Assembly: GCA_040285825.1 (NCBI GenBank) | Contig: JAUPSS010000004.1 | Span: forward strand, 2,398,550-2,462,549 | DNA: 64,000 bases | Source: Eukaryota sp. TZLM1-RC | Taxonomy: Eukaryota > Metamonada: BaSk clade | Reading direction: 5' to 3' | Shown here: one piece after another, positions 33,646 to 43,599 of the stretch | Layout: each line of letters starts with the position of its first letter | Numbering within the stretch: the first letter of the stretch is position 1 | The notes under the pieces: generated by a model | Databases searched by the model: none | Told to the model about the DNA's origin: nothing | Seen by the model: the letters and a program-made list of their open reading frames with translations, nothing else | Position numbers and translations under genes: made by a program

Positions 33646-34051
33646 TGCGGGATGAAGTTTTTTACATCTTGTTATTTGTGAAAACTTACTTCAAATGTCT
33701 GCAATCCTATGGCTATAAGCCTTTGCTCATGCATTAAGAATCAAACAAGCAGAGCTGTTGCAAAACGTTAATTTTTGGTATTTTGACTGTGAATGTATGC
33801 TCTAGTTACTTGAAATTTCAGGCCAATAACTATAAACTTGTTCTTTAAAAGGTGAGGCAACCACAAGAGAACTATTGGAGAACATACACACCAACACAAT
33901 TGCTTAAAGATTCATTGAAGGGTTAACTAAAAGAATCTTGATTTTGGATATCAATCGGTACTAAAAACGCTCTCCAAGAAGAGAAGCGGTACAAAATATA
34001 GAAATAATGTTGAATGAATAAAAAGGTATCTGACTTACACAATCAGTTCAG
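33646..34051. other. Intergenic, no gene recognised
   Basis: Sequence upstream of calmodulin (minus) and of the Fanzor remnant (plus). The N-terminal Fanzor region expected here is not detectable in any frame. Confidence 0.35.
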
Positions 34052-35594
34052 ATGCTGTTTCAATCCGCTTCACATTTTCCTTTGCCCCGAAAAAAAAATA
34101 AAAATCGCCGGACAGCCAGAGAATTGGCAACCACCATAGCCAGTGGTGAACTCGATATACCTGCAAAGAGTCGGAAGCGAAACTCTAGACTTCAACAACA
34201 GGTCCGTCCTAGGCAACGTCGAAGAACTGACGACGCCTATGAGCCTCCGCCAGTTGATCCAATTGAATATTCATTTTGTGCAATTGATCCTAATCACAAA
34301 TTTTTTTTTAAAAAAACTGGAATATTTATTGAGATAAAAATAACCATCTAGAATTCAATATCCTCCAAACAAGCGTCACTGTTACTGAACCTACTCACAG
34401 CATTACGTTCATATTCTACACCAATAGCTAAAAGTGCCTTTGAAATCATTGTTGGAATAGACTTGAAAATGCAAAAAACAATTCTATTTAACCAGAAAGA
34501 GGAGTTCATTGTTTTACCAGACCTATTCAGTAACACTTTTTTAAAATTTTCCAAAAAGGGCAACCCTGAAGGTACAATATTGCCAAAAAGAGAAATGGCA
34601 AACGGCACAAACTGATATTTCACATGTTCCACTCTACCTAACTGTGCCAAAGGTTCTTCATATTTTTTTATCTTTTTTTTTCGGCGTTAGATAACGGCGA
34701 ATCAGCGGAATACACTAAACGAGCAGCAGAATTTTTGCAAACATCAACTGAGACAACATCTACAACATTGAGAACACCATCGATCCCTGGAGCTACTAAA
34801 TCTGCCCTTCTTTTACCAAAGGAATCATCAGTTTGATCTGAAGACAGCTTACGTACTAGTGGCTCAATAAATGCCTCTATCACAAAAATTTGTGTGGTTA
34901 TTCAATTGGATCAAGAATTGATAATAACAATGTTGATCATCAACTTTCGGGCCTTGTTCTGAATCCAAAGGCAAGGAAGATCATTCACCCACCGGTCCTG
35001 ACCCATGCATCACCAAATTGCTATTTTGCTAAGAATTTACACAAATATCTTAATGAAATAGCAATGCCTTTGATGTGGGTACCGACACAGCAAGAAATCA
35101 GCAATCCCGACTTCCGTCCGAGAACTATAATAGACCAACTGCTGATAAATGGAGATCGCCGAGCCCTGCGCCGCAACAAGTTTGATTTTTTTATAAGAAA
35201 GCAAAAAATAATAATGGGATTTATTGAAAACATTAAACTAATGGCTAATGGAAGAGAAACCATAATTTGGTTTGGCAGTGGAGGTGATGGTCCATCAAGA
35301 CAAGCTGTAAAAACCCCAAGGAAGCGCTTTTTGAAGGAGATTCAGAAACATTTTACATTTGTGAAGCCTAATGGAGATGAATTCTACACATCTGCCAAAA
35401 CGAATTGCTGTAAGGTGTTCAATCAAAAGTTGTATCACGATGATGGGAGGGTGAACAATGATAAGTTTGTATGCCCTCAATGTCAGACACTCTGGTCGAG
35501 GGACATCTCGGCTTCCAGAAACCAACTGGAGATTGCCATAAGTGAGCACTACCACAATGAAAGACCTGAGGCGTTCCGGAGACCCCATAGATAA
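34052..35594 (+). pseudogene. Fanzor (eukaryotic TnpB-like) nuclease gene, family A copy 1, split by a LINE
   Basis: The 5' part (34052-34300) ends in YSFCAIDPNHK, a RuvC-I motif (Asp codon 34286-34288). The 3' part (34887-35594) continues in the same frame once the LINE at 34301-34878 and one copy of its ATCACAAA duplication are discounted. It carries the Glu of GDEFYTS (35379-35381), a zinc finger with CC (35406-35411) and CPQC (35472-35483), and RuvC-III WSRDISASRN (Asp 35502-35504). It ends with NERPEAFRRPHR. That is the Asp/Glu/zinc finger/Asp order of TnpB and Fanzor. About 320 coding residues remain. The usual long N-terminal domain with the TDG-like segment is absent, so it is truncated as well as interrupted. 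Before the LINE hit it, the remaining frame had no stops. Confidence 0.8.
34301..34878 (-). mobile_element. 5'-truncated RLE-LINE inserted in the Fanzor gene
   Basis: The minus strand carries the family's endonuclease end (FIEPLVRKLSSDQTDDSFGKRR, PGIDGVLNVVDVV, then YQFVPFAISLFGNI and CLEDIEF-stop) and an AATAAA tail with an A-run that appears as T(9) at 34301. ATCACAAA at 34293-34300 and 34879-34886 is the 8-bp target duplication. It is nearly identical to 9716-10097, so both are recent. It is 578 bp long. Confidence 0.9.
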
Positions 35595-35756
35595 GTGTCA
35601 TTCCATGTATTGCGTACCTGTACGCGTATTGTGATGTTGCTGCTTTAACTATCATTTGATCGTGATATCATATAGTGATAGAACTAAAGTAAGCTTAACG
35701 TCTATCAGGATTGCATGAATTGGTCAAATGCCAGAAGTGTGTTTTGACAGAAATTC
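35595..35756 (+). ncRNA. Candidate Fanzor guide-RNA / element 3'-end region
   Basis: The 165 nt after the Fanzor stop are conserved in the copy at 50060-50226 (minus): I count about 9 differences, with a block of about 85 nt unchanged. They are recognisable in the diverged copy at 41230-41390 (minus). The block holds a perfect small hairpin (GCGTA-CCTG-TACGC) and an inverted CTATCA...TGATAG. In TnpB and characterised Fanzors the guide RNA derives from the 3' end of the gene and the element end. Function here is inferred from position, conservation and structure only; no transcript evidence exists. Confidence 0.45.
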
Positions 35757-36837
35757 CAGCGTGGCATCTTTTTGCTTTCGCGAATGAAAAAAACGCATTA
35801 TTTTTGTTGATTTTGAGGACCATTTCTTAAAAGCAAATTCTCATTACTCCAATACCACCTTATCTTTCCTTCTCCTCTTCTGTCATGCCTCGCAAACGAG
35901 ACATCGCTTGGGATTACGTCATAGAACTTTCCTGTGATGACTCTGACCCAGATTGTACAATAAATCTTGATTCGCCCGAAGTTATTCCTATTGAAAAAAA
36001 ATTATACACACCAATGTGTTTATTGCTCCTTGAAGTACACTCCAGGTTCCGCTACGCGCATCAAAGACCATATTTTGGGAGTTCCACCAGGAGAGAGAAG
36101 CAACATCTCTGTTTGCATGGAGGCTCCCCGAAAAACAATAATGAAACTTTTAAATACTCAGCTTGACGCACTATCTCCTTCTGCAAAAAACGGCTCTCTT
36201 TCATATCTGAAGGTGCTCCTATCAAGAAAAAACCATTAAATACATTTATTTCTAATGGGAAATTGAAAGCCAAGTTTTTTAATCACACAAGTTTTGGAAG
36301 GCCCTTAGCATTAGCAGGAGGAGAGAAAGAAAATTTTAATGCTATGATCTGGTGGCAGCAGTATGGTTATGACGCACCTGAGCTTCAAAAATTGGCATTA
36401 CAAGTGGTATCCCAATTTGTGTCTGCTTCTGCAGTTGAGAGATTGTGGAGTCTACATGATTGGATTCATTCTAAGCGTAGAAATAGACTCACTGAAGAGC
36501 GTGTAAACAATTTAATAGCAGTGTATGATTTCCTGGCAAGTTGTCGTCAAGAAAAAGATTCTGAAGAAGACAACAAGACGGAAGATTGTATCGAAATATT
36601 GAATGTTTGCTGTGAGCTGTTAGAAGAAGAAGATTGAGAGTCCTAGTTTCTAAGGCAATGAACTGATCTATTGTTGGTGTTTTAGTTTTACAATAAATTA
36701 TAGTTACAATGTGTTTATTTGTTACATATAGTATAGAATTTCATCCAAATTAGAATATTCATTTGAAAAAAACGCAGCCCTGACGAAAAAACGCGTTTTA
36801 TTCAAAAAAACGCATTTTCATTGGGGGTGCAACTCTG
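35757..36837 (+). mobile_element. Internally deleted hAT transposon with 8-bp target duplication
   Basis: It starts CAGCGTGGCATC and ends GGTGCAACTCTG; the ends are imperfect inverted repeats of the hAT type (CAG-x-G-x-TGCA). It is flanked by AGAAATTC at 35749-35756 and 36838-36845, the 8-bp duplication typical of hAT. Inside are a BED zinc finger (CVYCSLKYTPGSATRIKDHIL, about 36016-36078, reached after a frame change at an A-run) and the hAT C-terminal dimerisation domain (WWQQYGYDAPELQKLA ... VSASAVERLWSL, 36263-36637). The DDE catalytic core is missing. It is inserted in the 3' flank of the Fanzor copy. Confidence 0.85.
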
Positions 36838-36926
36838 AGAAATTCACAGTACTCAAAAACTCAGTCCCTCTTCATCGGTTGCAAAAAGGACACCTATTTC
36901 ATTGTTATAGACATCATCTGTAACAA

Positions 36927-37565
36927 ATGGTCAGCTTAACCGATGATGCGTTGCGCATCTTAGGATATGATCCGCCAAAAAAACCACCTGTTGCTTTGGC
37001 CACTCGCTCACTCAAGGCTTCTTCTTCTTCGGTTTTCCGTCTTTCTACGAAGCTATCTAAACGCTTAGAAGACACCAAGAGGTCCACGCTCGACTATCTT
37101 TCTTCCAGTTCCTGTCCATCTTTCTCTACACCAGTTCATGCTAGCTTCATCAATCCTGACATGTCTTCACCTTTTAGCTCTGAATCTGAGTCTCCAGAAC
37201 TCCCGATTCCTTCTGGAGCAATCCCTTCCAAGAACACGCTTTACTCTTCCACTCAGATGTCTCCCATTGACAGGTCAATATATCCTCAGCATTCGTATCA
37301 TTCCCTTGTGTCCTCTTCCTCCGACGAAGAAGATCTCATTAGCTCTTTTCATAAGACCAATCGTGTTAAAAACACTGAGACAGACGCTAACAAGAATTCT
37401 GACACCATGTCTCTCTTTGCCGACACATCCACTTCATCACTCCCTTCTTCCATTCAGAGATATAGAGCGATCAAGTCCAAACAGCTGAATCGGTCTTTTG
37501 ATTTTTCTGAGGGTTCAAGTTTTGGAACTTTGGACTTTAGTTTTAGGAGCGTAGGTTCTGACTAG
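36927..37565 (+). CDS. Unrecognised Ser-rich protein
   Basis: A 212-aa intronless frame, very rich in Ser/Thr/Pro with SSSDEEDL and other acidic-Ser patches that look like kinase CK2 sites. The N-terminus (VSLTDDALRILGYDPPKK) and the C-terminal end (LNRSFDFSEGSSFGTLDFSF) are the most ordered parts. No signal peptide or membrane span. It is probably largely disordered. The Fanzor/hAT block ends only about 75 bp before its ATG. Confidence 0.65.
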   Translation: MVSLTDDALRILGYDPPKKPPVALATRSLKASSSSVFRLSTKLSKRLEDTKRSTLDYLSSSSCPSFSTPVHASFINPDMSSPFSSESESPELPIPSGAIPSKNTLYSSTQMSPIDRSIYPQHSYHSLVSSSSDEEDLISSFHKTNRVKNTETDANKNSDTMSLFADTSTSSLPSSIQRYRAIKSKQLNRSFDFSEGSSFGTLDFSFRSVGSD

Positions 37566-38229
37566 ATTTTTGTATTATATTGCAATGTACATATTTTTCA
37601 ATATTTTAATGTAAATAAGATTTTTTTCAAGATTTTTATTTATGATGCCACATGTTTATTTATTTCTATTGACTTTTTATATTAATTAAACTTATTGTAA
37701 GATTATCCACATCACCTTAAATTAGAGTTGTAAATAACCAACTGATTCTTGTTTTACATTGAAAATTTTCAACAAGGTTTTTGAATTTTCTATGATTTAA
37801 GTATATTCATTAAAACCATCGTTTTCATATCACAATTTCCGATTTAAGTAGTTATTATTTGTGCATATATTTATTTAAAAAATTGCTGTGGAATTTCAAC
37901 CACTGGTCTCATTGAAAAATAATTATCACGAATTCAAACTGTTGCTGAGTAATGATGATGTGTAGTTTAGTATTAATGTTGAGTGTTTTTAAAAATAAAC
38001 TAATCTCATCTTTGGGGCTCAATAGGGCAACAAAATACCTTTTAAAGTGGAAGTGTTTTAAACACAATCAATCGAAAAGGATTTGATTGACGATCACTTA
38101 TCTATATAATAAACATTTATAGATTTGGTAAATGTTATGTAATTTGATGGTGTTTTAGTAAATTTAGCATTTTCAAATAAATAAAATTCAAACAAATATT
38201 ATTTAATTCAGATGTGCTTAAGACGATTT
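37566..38229. other. Intergenic, no gene recognised
   Basis: AT-rich sequence with no open frame of note and no repeat recognised. Confidence 0.4.
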
Positions 38230-38775
38230 ATTAGTTTGAATACCTGCATTGGGTGGTTGGCAATAAGACTCCAGTTCTCTGAATAATTCTGCTATGAACG
38301 TCTGGCTTCAAAAGTTCCTACTGTTACAGACTTGCTCGTTCCAGAAAGTGATATTTGGTGACAAAGATGGGAAAAGGTTAGGGAAAACAATGAAGAATGT
38401 TTGCAGATAGAGTTGAACTGGATTATGTGTGCGATGTTCATAAATAGTATTTAACATTTAAAAAACTCTAAAAACTCTGGAACTCTCCCCATTTTGTCCC
38501 AAAGTTTTTGAGATCAATGTTTTTACAAACAAAGAAGGTTTAAACTAGAGGAAGAAAAAGAAGCCTATCCTTATGGACAATATGATTTGATATATCAAGC
38601 GAAAGAAAACGGAACTGAATTACCGTCGAACAAATCAGAGGATGCTGCAAAACACATTCCAATAGGAAAAAAAAGACCTTTCATTAGAAATCATCGTCAG
38701 ATGAAAGATTTGGAGATGTTTTTAATGCAACAAAATATTGTCGATATTAAAATAACAGAAATATTGAGGTTTTAA
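38230..38775 (+). pseudogene. Decayed coding remnant, family unknown
   Basis: Interrupted frames read VPTVTDLLVPESDIWWQRW, then, further on, a 62-aa frame (38587-38775) with AKENGTELPSNKSEDAAKH and IGKKRPFIRNHRQMKDLE. The charged, stop-interrupted sequence suggests an old gene or transposase fragment. I recognise no motif. Confidence 0.3.
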
Positions 38776-38898
38776 GTAAGTGATTGAATGACTTTAATAT
38801 TTTATGTTGTTCTATGACCGAGTGACAGGTCGCTGACCCAGGTTGGGTCAACTCAACCAGTTAAGAAACAACAATTTTACTGTAGACCATAACTCATA

Positions 38899-40458
38899 AT
38901 GAGTTCACCTCCGACAAAACACCGTCGTCCCTCCGTTCTCCTCCTTTCCAACCTGAGCATAAACCTTCCCAATGAGTATGTACTGGAAGTTTTATCCAAC
39001 TTGCCATTACGTTGTCTTCTGAATGCCTTCACTGTCTCCACTTCTTTTGCTAACATGGCGAACTCTGTCCTCGATGATAGGACTTATCTTGATTTTACAA
39101 AAGAACATCTCTTTTGTACTAATATCCTTTATAAAATTCATAGACTTGTTCCTAATCTGCGATCTGTCTCTATAACTGTACCTGTTCACATCAGCACTAA
39201 AACTGCTTCCGCCCTTGGAGGTCTCTTTGCTACGTGCATCCGTAACCTAAAGTTTGTGAAATCAGTGGAAATTAATGACCAAGAATCCATTTTTACTCGA
39301 TGCTTTATTGACAACTACCCCTCATCAACTCTCAAATGGTTTCACTGTTGCAATCCACACTTGTTTATTAGACCAATAATCCAGGATAATCTTGATGAGA
39401 CTTCCACATTGTCACTTCAAAACTTCATGTTTCCTTCCGACTTTTCAATAGATGCTATACTATCTGTCGTATCGCGAATTGGTTCACTTTTGCAACTTCA
39501 GTGTTCAGCTGAGCAATTGGCTGCTTTAACAACTGACCCGTCACCGTCTGAAATCACACGCAATTTGGAAGTGCTCAAGATCACAGATGGTCAAATTTCA
39601 CCCGCTCTGGCCAAGATAATATCAAACTTTGATGATCTAACTCGTCTTGAAATAATGAAACAGCAGTTTATTCCTTCAGTTCTACTTCACAAGTTCCACT
39701 TCATCACATCATTGGCGGTGGAGAGTATTCCGTGGGATTTTGAGTTTTTTGAAGTTCCAAAGATATCTAAACTGAGGCTGACTGACCTCAACAAATGCTG
39801 TTCCTTAATTGAGTTGGAACAACTGGAGGAGGTTGTGATCCACAACACTTTCGTATATTCTGCTCTTGAAAGCAAAGTCAATCTATCATTACTGGTAAAA
39901 CTAACCATTGATGCTCACGTTTCGGACTCTGTTCTTTCGTTGATATCATCAGAATGTCATGCGTTGAGGGAGATCAGTTTGCGGTTGAATATTGACAATA
40001 CCGCATCAGTGATCCTTGCAGTACTCACTCCTTGTGTGTCCATTGAACTACATGGAAGTCTGCCTGATATCAGCTCTGGGTATGATCACTTTATCTGTAA
40101 AAGAGTAAAAAGATTTGTTTTTGCCAATGAAGGTGATGTTCTTGCAGTGGAGCACTGGTTGAAAGTGATTCCGTTTGTGAAACATCTGGAACTGCAATCG
40201 GTAAACGTAAGTTATGAATCTTTAGTGAAGCTTGAGTATCTCCATGTTCTAACAATGCACATGTGCTCTCTAATTGTTGACGAAAGCACCAGTGTCATTT
40301 GGGAAGGGAGACAGAACATCCATATAGGACAAGACTGTCTTTCTGCTGAGCAACAGTTTGTGACACTCTTCTTTAGGTCGTTGGGTTTGGAATTTTGGTC
40401 ATTCATTTTCAAGGATGCATCTGATAAGCTTGTTCATTTTGACTCGATCCCAAAATAG
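38899..40458 (+). CDS. F-box-like protein with degenerate LRRs
   Basis: A 519-aa intronless frame. Residues about 18-65 (NLPNEYVLEVLSNLPLRCLL...STSFANMANS) fit an F-box: LP-x-E at the start, hydrophobic helices, and the end motif of the fold. The rest is a series of irregular leucine-rich segments (LEVLKITDGQI, LTRLEIMKQQF, ISKLRLTDLNK, LVKLTIDAHV) like the solenoid of F-box/LRR substrate receptors. By family it would join Skp1-Cul1 ubiquitin ligases. The CSN4-like gene in this window belongs to the complex that regulates cullins. Confidence 0.75.
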   Translation: MSSPPTKHRRPSVLLLSNLSINLPNEYVLEVLSNLPLRCLLNAFTVSTSFANMANSVLDDRTYLDFTKEHLFCTNILYKIHRLVPNLRSVSITVPVHISTKTASALGGLFATCIRNLKFVKSVEINDQESIFTRCFIDNYPSSTLKWFHCCNPHLFIRPIIQDNLDETSTLSLQNFMFPSDFSIDAILSVVSRIGSLLQLQCSAEQLAALTTDPSPSEITRNLEVLKITDGQISPALAKIISNFDDLTRLEIMKQQFIPSVLLHKFHFITSLAVESIPWDFEFFEVPKISKLRLTDLNKCCSLIELEQLEEVVIHNTFVYSALESKVNLSLLVKLTIDAHVSDSVLSLISSECHALREISLRLNIDNTASVILAVLTPCVSIELHGSLPDISSGYDHFICKRVKRFVFANEGDVLAVEHWLKVIPFVKHLELQSVNVSYESLVKLEYLHVLTMHMCSLIVDESTSVIWEGRQNIHIGQDCLSAEQQFVTLFFRSLGLEFWSFIFKDASDKLVHFDSIPK

Positions 40459-40842
40459 TCCTTTTTCAGTTGGGATAACCCTTACGATTTAACCCTTTAG
40501 CAAAATTGCGTGGCAGTAAAAACACTATATGGTTGTCAGTTTTCCTTATTCAAATAGTAGTGAGCAATACGTAGTAATAGAACATGGACCTAAACAAGAC
40601 AACAGTTCAACAGCTACATCACCGTTGCAACATTAAATGAAACAATATAGTAGAATATTATACATTTGTAGGGGCCCTATCCTTCTTGACTTACAATGTG
40701 TCAGAGAATTAGGTTTAAACAAGACCAATAAAAGGAGATGATTTTGAAAACTACATCAAAGTCTTGGGACATTATCTGGTGGATAATCTAATCAACATTA
40801 ACTTACACATTTGTTTAAACATCACTAACAACTAAGATTATT
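40459..40842. other. Intergenic, nothing recognised
   Basis: No coding or RNA signal was seen between the F-box gene and the foldback element. Confidence 0.4.
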
Positions 40843-41229
40843 GTAGGACTGTTCAAGGTTCAGGTTCGGTTCAGGTTCATAAATTTTGAGGTTTTGTCTT
40901 TTGTTGAAATTATAATAATAACTCGTTGTACATTCTTCTTTGCTGGTGAAAAATATAATACGAGCACATAAAATCCAAAGGATGAAAGCCAACTGAGGCT
41001 TTAGTAAGCCTGAAATCTTGGAGAAAGTATTTTGGTGAAAAACAATAATGTAATTCAGTAGTTGGATACTTAGGTTATAAATTATTTATTGGTATTTGTT
41101 GAATGAACGAGTGAATATGAAAAAAATTGAATCATTAAAGCTTTATTAATTTATAGGTTCGGTTCAGGTTCAAAGGTCAGTAGGTTCGGTTTTTGAACTG
41201 AACCGAACATTGAACAGTCCTACAATATT
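40843..41229. mobile_element. MITE-like foldback element
   Basis: The ends are inverted copies: ATTGTAGGACTGTTCAAGG on the left and CATTGAACAGTCCTACAAT on the right. Both ends carry GGTTCGGTTCAGGTTC-type direct repeats just inside. It is about 387 bp with no coding capacity. The flanking TA could be a Tc1/mariner-type duplication, or the neighbouring 8 bp a poor hAT-type one; I cannot decide. It abuts the Fanzor 3'-end copy at 41230. Confidence 0.6.
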
Positions 41230-41460
41230 GTAAAGTTCTATCAAAATACATTTGTGGCTTTTGATCAAATTTTGCAATTTTAATAGACGATAGACATACT
41301 TTAATCACTAAACGATATCACGATCAAATGACAGTTGAAACAATAACATTACAATACGCGTACTGGTATGTAATACATAAAAAACACTAAAGCCTCAGAA
41401 AAAACTCCGGTCTTTCATAATAGAAAAGTTCGCTAACCGCTTTGATAATCATGTATCGAC
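41230..41460 (-). repeat. Diverged Fanzor family A 3'-end fragment (copy 3)
   Basis: The minus strand matches the region after and just before the stop codon of the Fanzor copies at 35595-35756 and 50060-50226: TTTGATCGTGATATCG, ACGCGTATTGTAATG and GACCGGAGT segments are recognisable. The hairpin stem is damaged (CATACCAGTACGCG). It includes the degraded last codons (motif around CGGTCTTTCATAATAGAAAAG). No further coding part was found. Confidence 0.65.
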
Positions 41461-42059
41461 TGAGTAAGAATGTTGATGATGATGAACCTATTACCTTGGA
41501 ATGGGACCTTTACTAACTAAATAAATTTAGCGATGATGAAGTTATCTTGTAACCCCATCAAGTTGATTGTCTTTTGGTAAATAAATTTCATAAGTTTTAG
41601 TTTTTCAGTTTATCGAAACAGTGTTGTGGTGGTGGATAATACGTTGATTTTTTTCACTTCGTCAACCACCACAGCTGTCTCTTCAGGTTCTTCTGCGTTT
41701 AAATGTTGATAGTAATAACATCTTTAATACCTTAGTATAATAAACAATTATATTTTCCATCGTGTCCTCCCACATATTTAACACAATTAGTGCAAAACAA
41801 CAAATTCTTTGTTGAGATTTTTAGGGATTTCAGGATTTCTGCCACACAAAGTGTAAATTTTCATGACCCTATGTCAAAACTACTGATTGTCATGACGTCA
41901 TGACGTTATGTCCAGGCGTTGTTAATATGTAGTGAATCAATGTCAATGAATAGAAACACCAGATGAATTATTGAGGAATATCTGGTTTCGCTCGCCTTAT
42001 CTGTAAAGCAAAACTTTCGAAAATTGTTGAATGAAATTCTGGATCTGTACTTCTGTCAT
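41461..42059. other. Intergenic, nothing recognised
   Basis: No gene was seen. CATGACGTCATG near 41893 is a perfect 12-bp palindrome containing TGACGTCA, possibly chance. Confidence 0.35.
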
Positions 42060-43560
42060 ACCCGTCTAAATGAAGGTTATTCAACTGTTGTCCCCAAAAA
42101 TTTTTTTTACATCCAAATTGAAACTTATTTTTACCTAATTTAGATAAAATTCAAAGAGTGAACTACTTTTTAAGGGTCGACCCACTAGAATACCTGATTT
42201 CATGTTTGTTTAAAGGAAATTGATTTTTTGAAAAATAATTCCTTCACAAATAATGAACATTTTAAGTATAATTTTTTTCCACTTCAAACCACTGAAATAC
42301 CTGGGCATGCTTTTTGGGATACCCAAGCAAGTTACAGAACTTTAATCCCAGATGAATCAAATTACCCGAAAAATTCGGAAGTGCTACTGGGTGGAAATTT
42401 AGAAAAATTCCAACATCAACAATGGAAATGGATGATGTGGACAGGTAAAAGTGTTTTCCATAAGAAAGATTACTGTTTTAATTTTTCTATGAGGACTCTT
42501 GGTGTAAGTTGCTCATTACATCTCATAAGAACAGATATAGCTGGGAAGAGTCGCCTTTAGAAGCCCGAACAAGATGGAAAAGATCCATACGTGACTGATC
42601 TTCCACGAAATGAGCTGATAAAAATAGCTTCACAGTAATTGACCCTGGCATTAGGGACCAATTGATGGCTGGGAAACGAATATTAAATTGCCCAAATCCC
42701 AACAGGTTAACTGAACCACACTCAACCCCAACAGATTCAAGATCAGAATGGGACGAATGGTGTCATGAAGAAAACAAAGGAAGAAATAGAGGTTTAATTT
42801 ACAGAATGGAAAATAACAAAAAAGACAAAACAAAAGATTCTAGACTTTGGCCCAAAACAAAATCCTCCTGCAAATGAAAACAAGAAAACAAAATATAGGG
42901 AAAATACTTTCAGAAGGATCACTGCTTCTCAAAGAAGAGCAGAAATTCTGAACAAAGACCATCAAAAATTCTAAAAGGATGGCAAAGAATCATGGACTAT
43001 TCAAAACAAAACTGTAAAGGAACAGGAAGAAGAATTAAAACAAACTTCAAAGAAAACTCTAGAACATGAAGAATTCCTAAACTAGGCAAAAAACAACTTT
43101 TCGCTCCATGTTGGAGTTTTTTACTTTAATAAAGAATTAAGAGTCATGAAGCTGCGAAGATGCATGGTCTCAGAGAGGTTTGAAGCAAAATGGATGAATG
43201 AATTTGAAAAGTAGTTTGGAGGTCCTGAAGATAACATTGCAGTGATGGGTGATTGGGAGCACACCAATTTTAAACATCAAGCACCTACCAAAAATGTTGG
43301 TTATCGAGAGATGTTTAAAAAACGCAAATTCCGTCTATTGCTACTGGATGAATATAGAACAAGTTGACGATGTCATGCAAGTGTACTCGAGGGAAAAGAA
43401 GGTGAAAATGTAAAGAAGCATCGAGTACCTAATTCAAGACTCCAATGGTCCTACGACATGGATTACTCACTTGCAAGAAGTGTGGATGTCTATGGAATCG
43501 TAATGTCAAAGCTGTTCTTAATATGATTTATTTTGTGTCAGTCTCTTAATATGAAAGTCC
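42060..43560 (+). pseudogene. Near full-length but dead Fanzor1-type gene
   Basis: The order of motifs follows Fanzor1. SYRTLIPDE and FQHQQWKWMMW come first. FNFSMRTLGVSCSLHLIR (about 42480) is the conserved FNFSI-x-TDG-VSCS segment. VIDPGIRDQLMAG is RuvC-I (Asp 42641-42643), followed by the helical segment KYRENTFRR. GVFYFNKELRVMKLRR and VMGDWEHTNFKHQAPT match the FGDW-x-PT region. LDEYRTS carries the Glu (43350-43352). RHGLLTCKKCGCLWNRNV (about 43454-43507) joins the zinc finger to RuvC-III. The RuvC-III Asp is Asn here (AAT). At least four in-frame stops and two or three frameshifts kill it. It is distinct in sequence from family A at 34-35.6 kb. Confidence 0.8.
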
Positions 43561-43599
43561 TCAAGTTTTAAAACACCTTATATTTATTCAACAACGAAT

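Noticed and set aside
35419-35655. 78-aa minus-strand frame, also found at 50166-50402, looking like a conserved protein
   Set aside because: Conserved only because it is antisense to the Fanzor C-terminus and its conserved 3' region.
36720-36820. ACGC/GCGT-rich segments as hAT inverted ends with CAGCCCTG as the right end
   Set aside because: No matching target duplication there; the end at 36837 with AGAAATTC on both sides fits better.
38587-38775. 62-aa frame as an intact small gene
   Set aside because: Preceded by in-line stop-interrupted coding-like sequence, so a decayed remnant is more likely.
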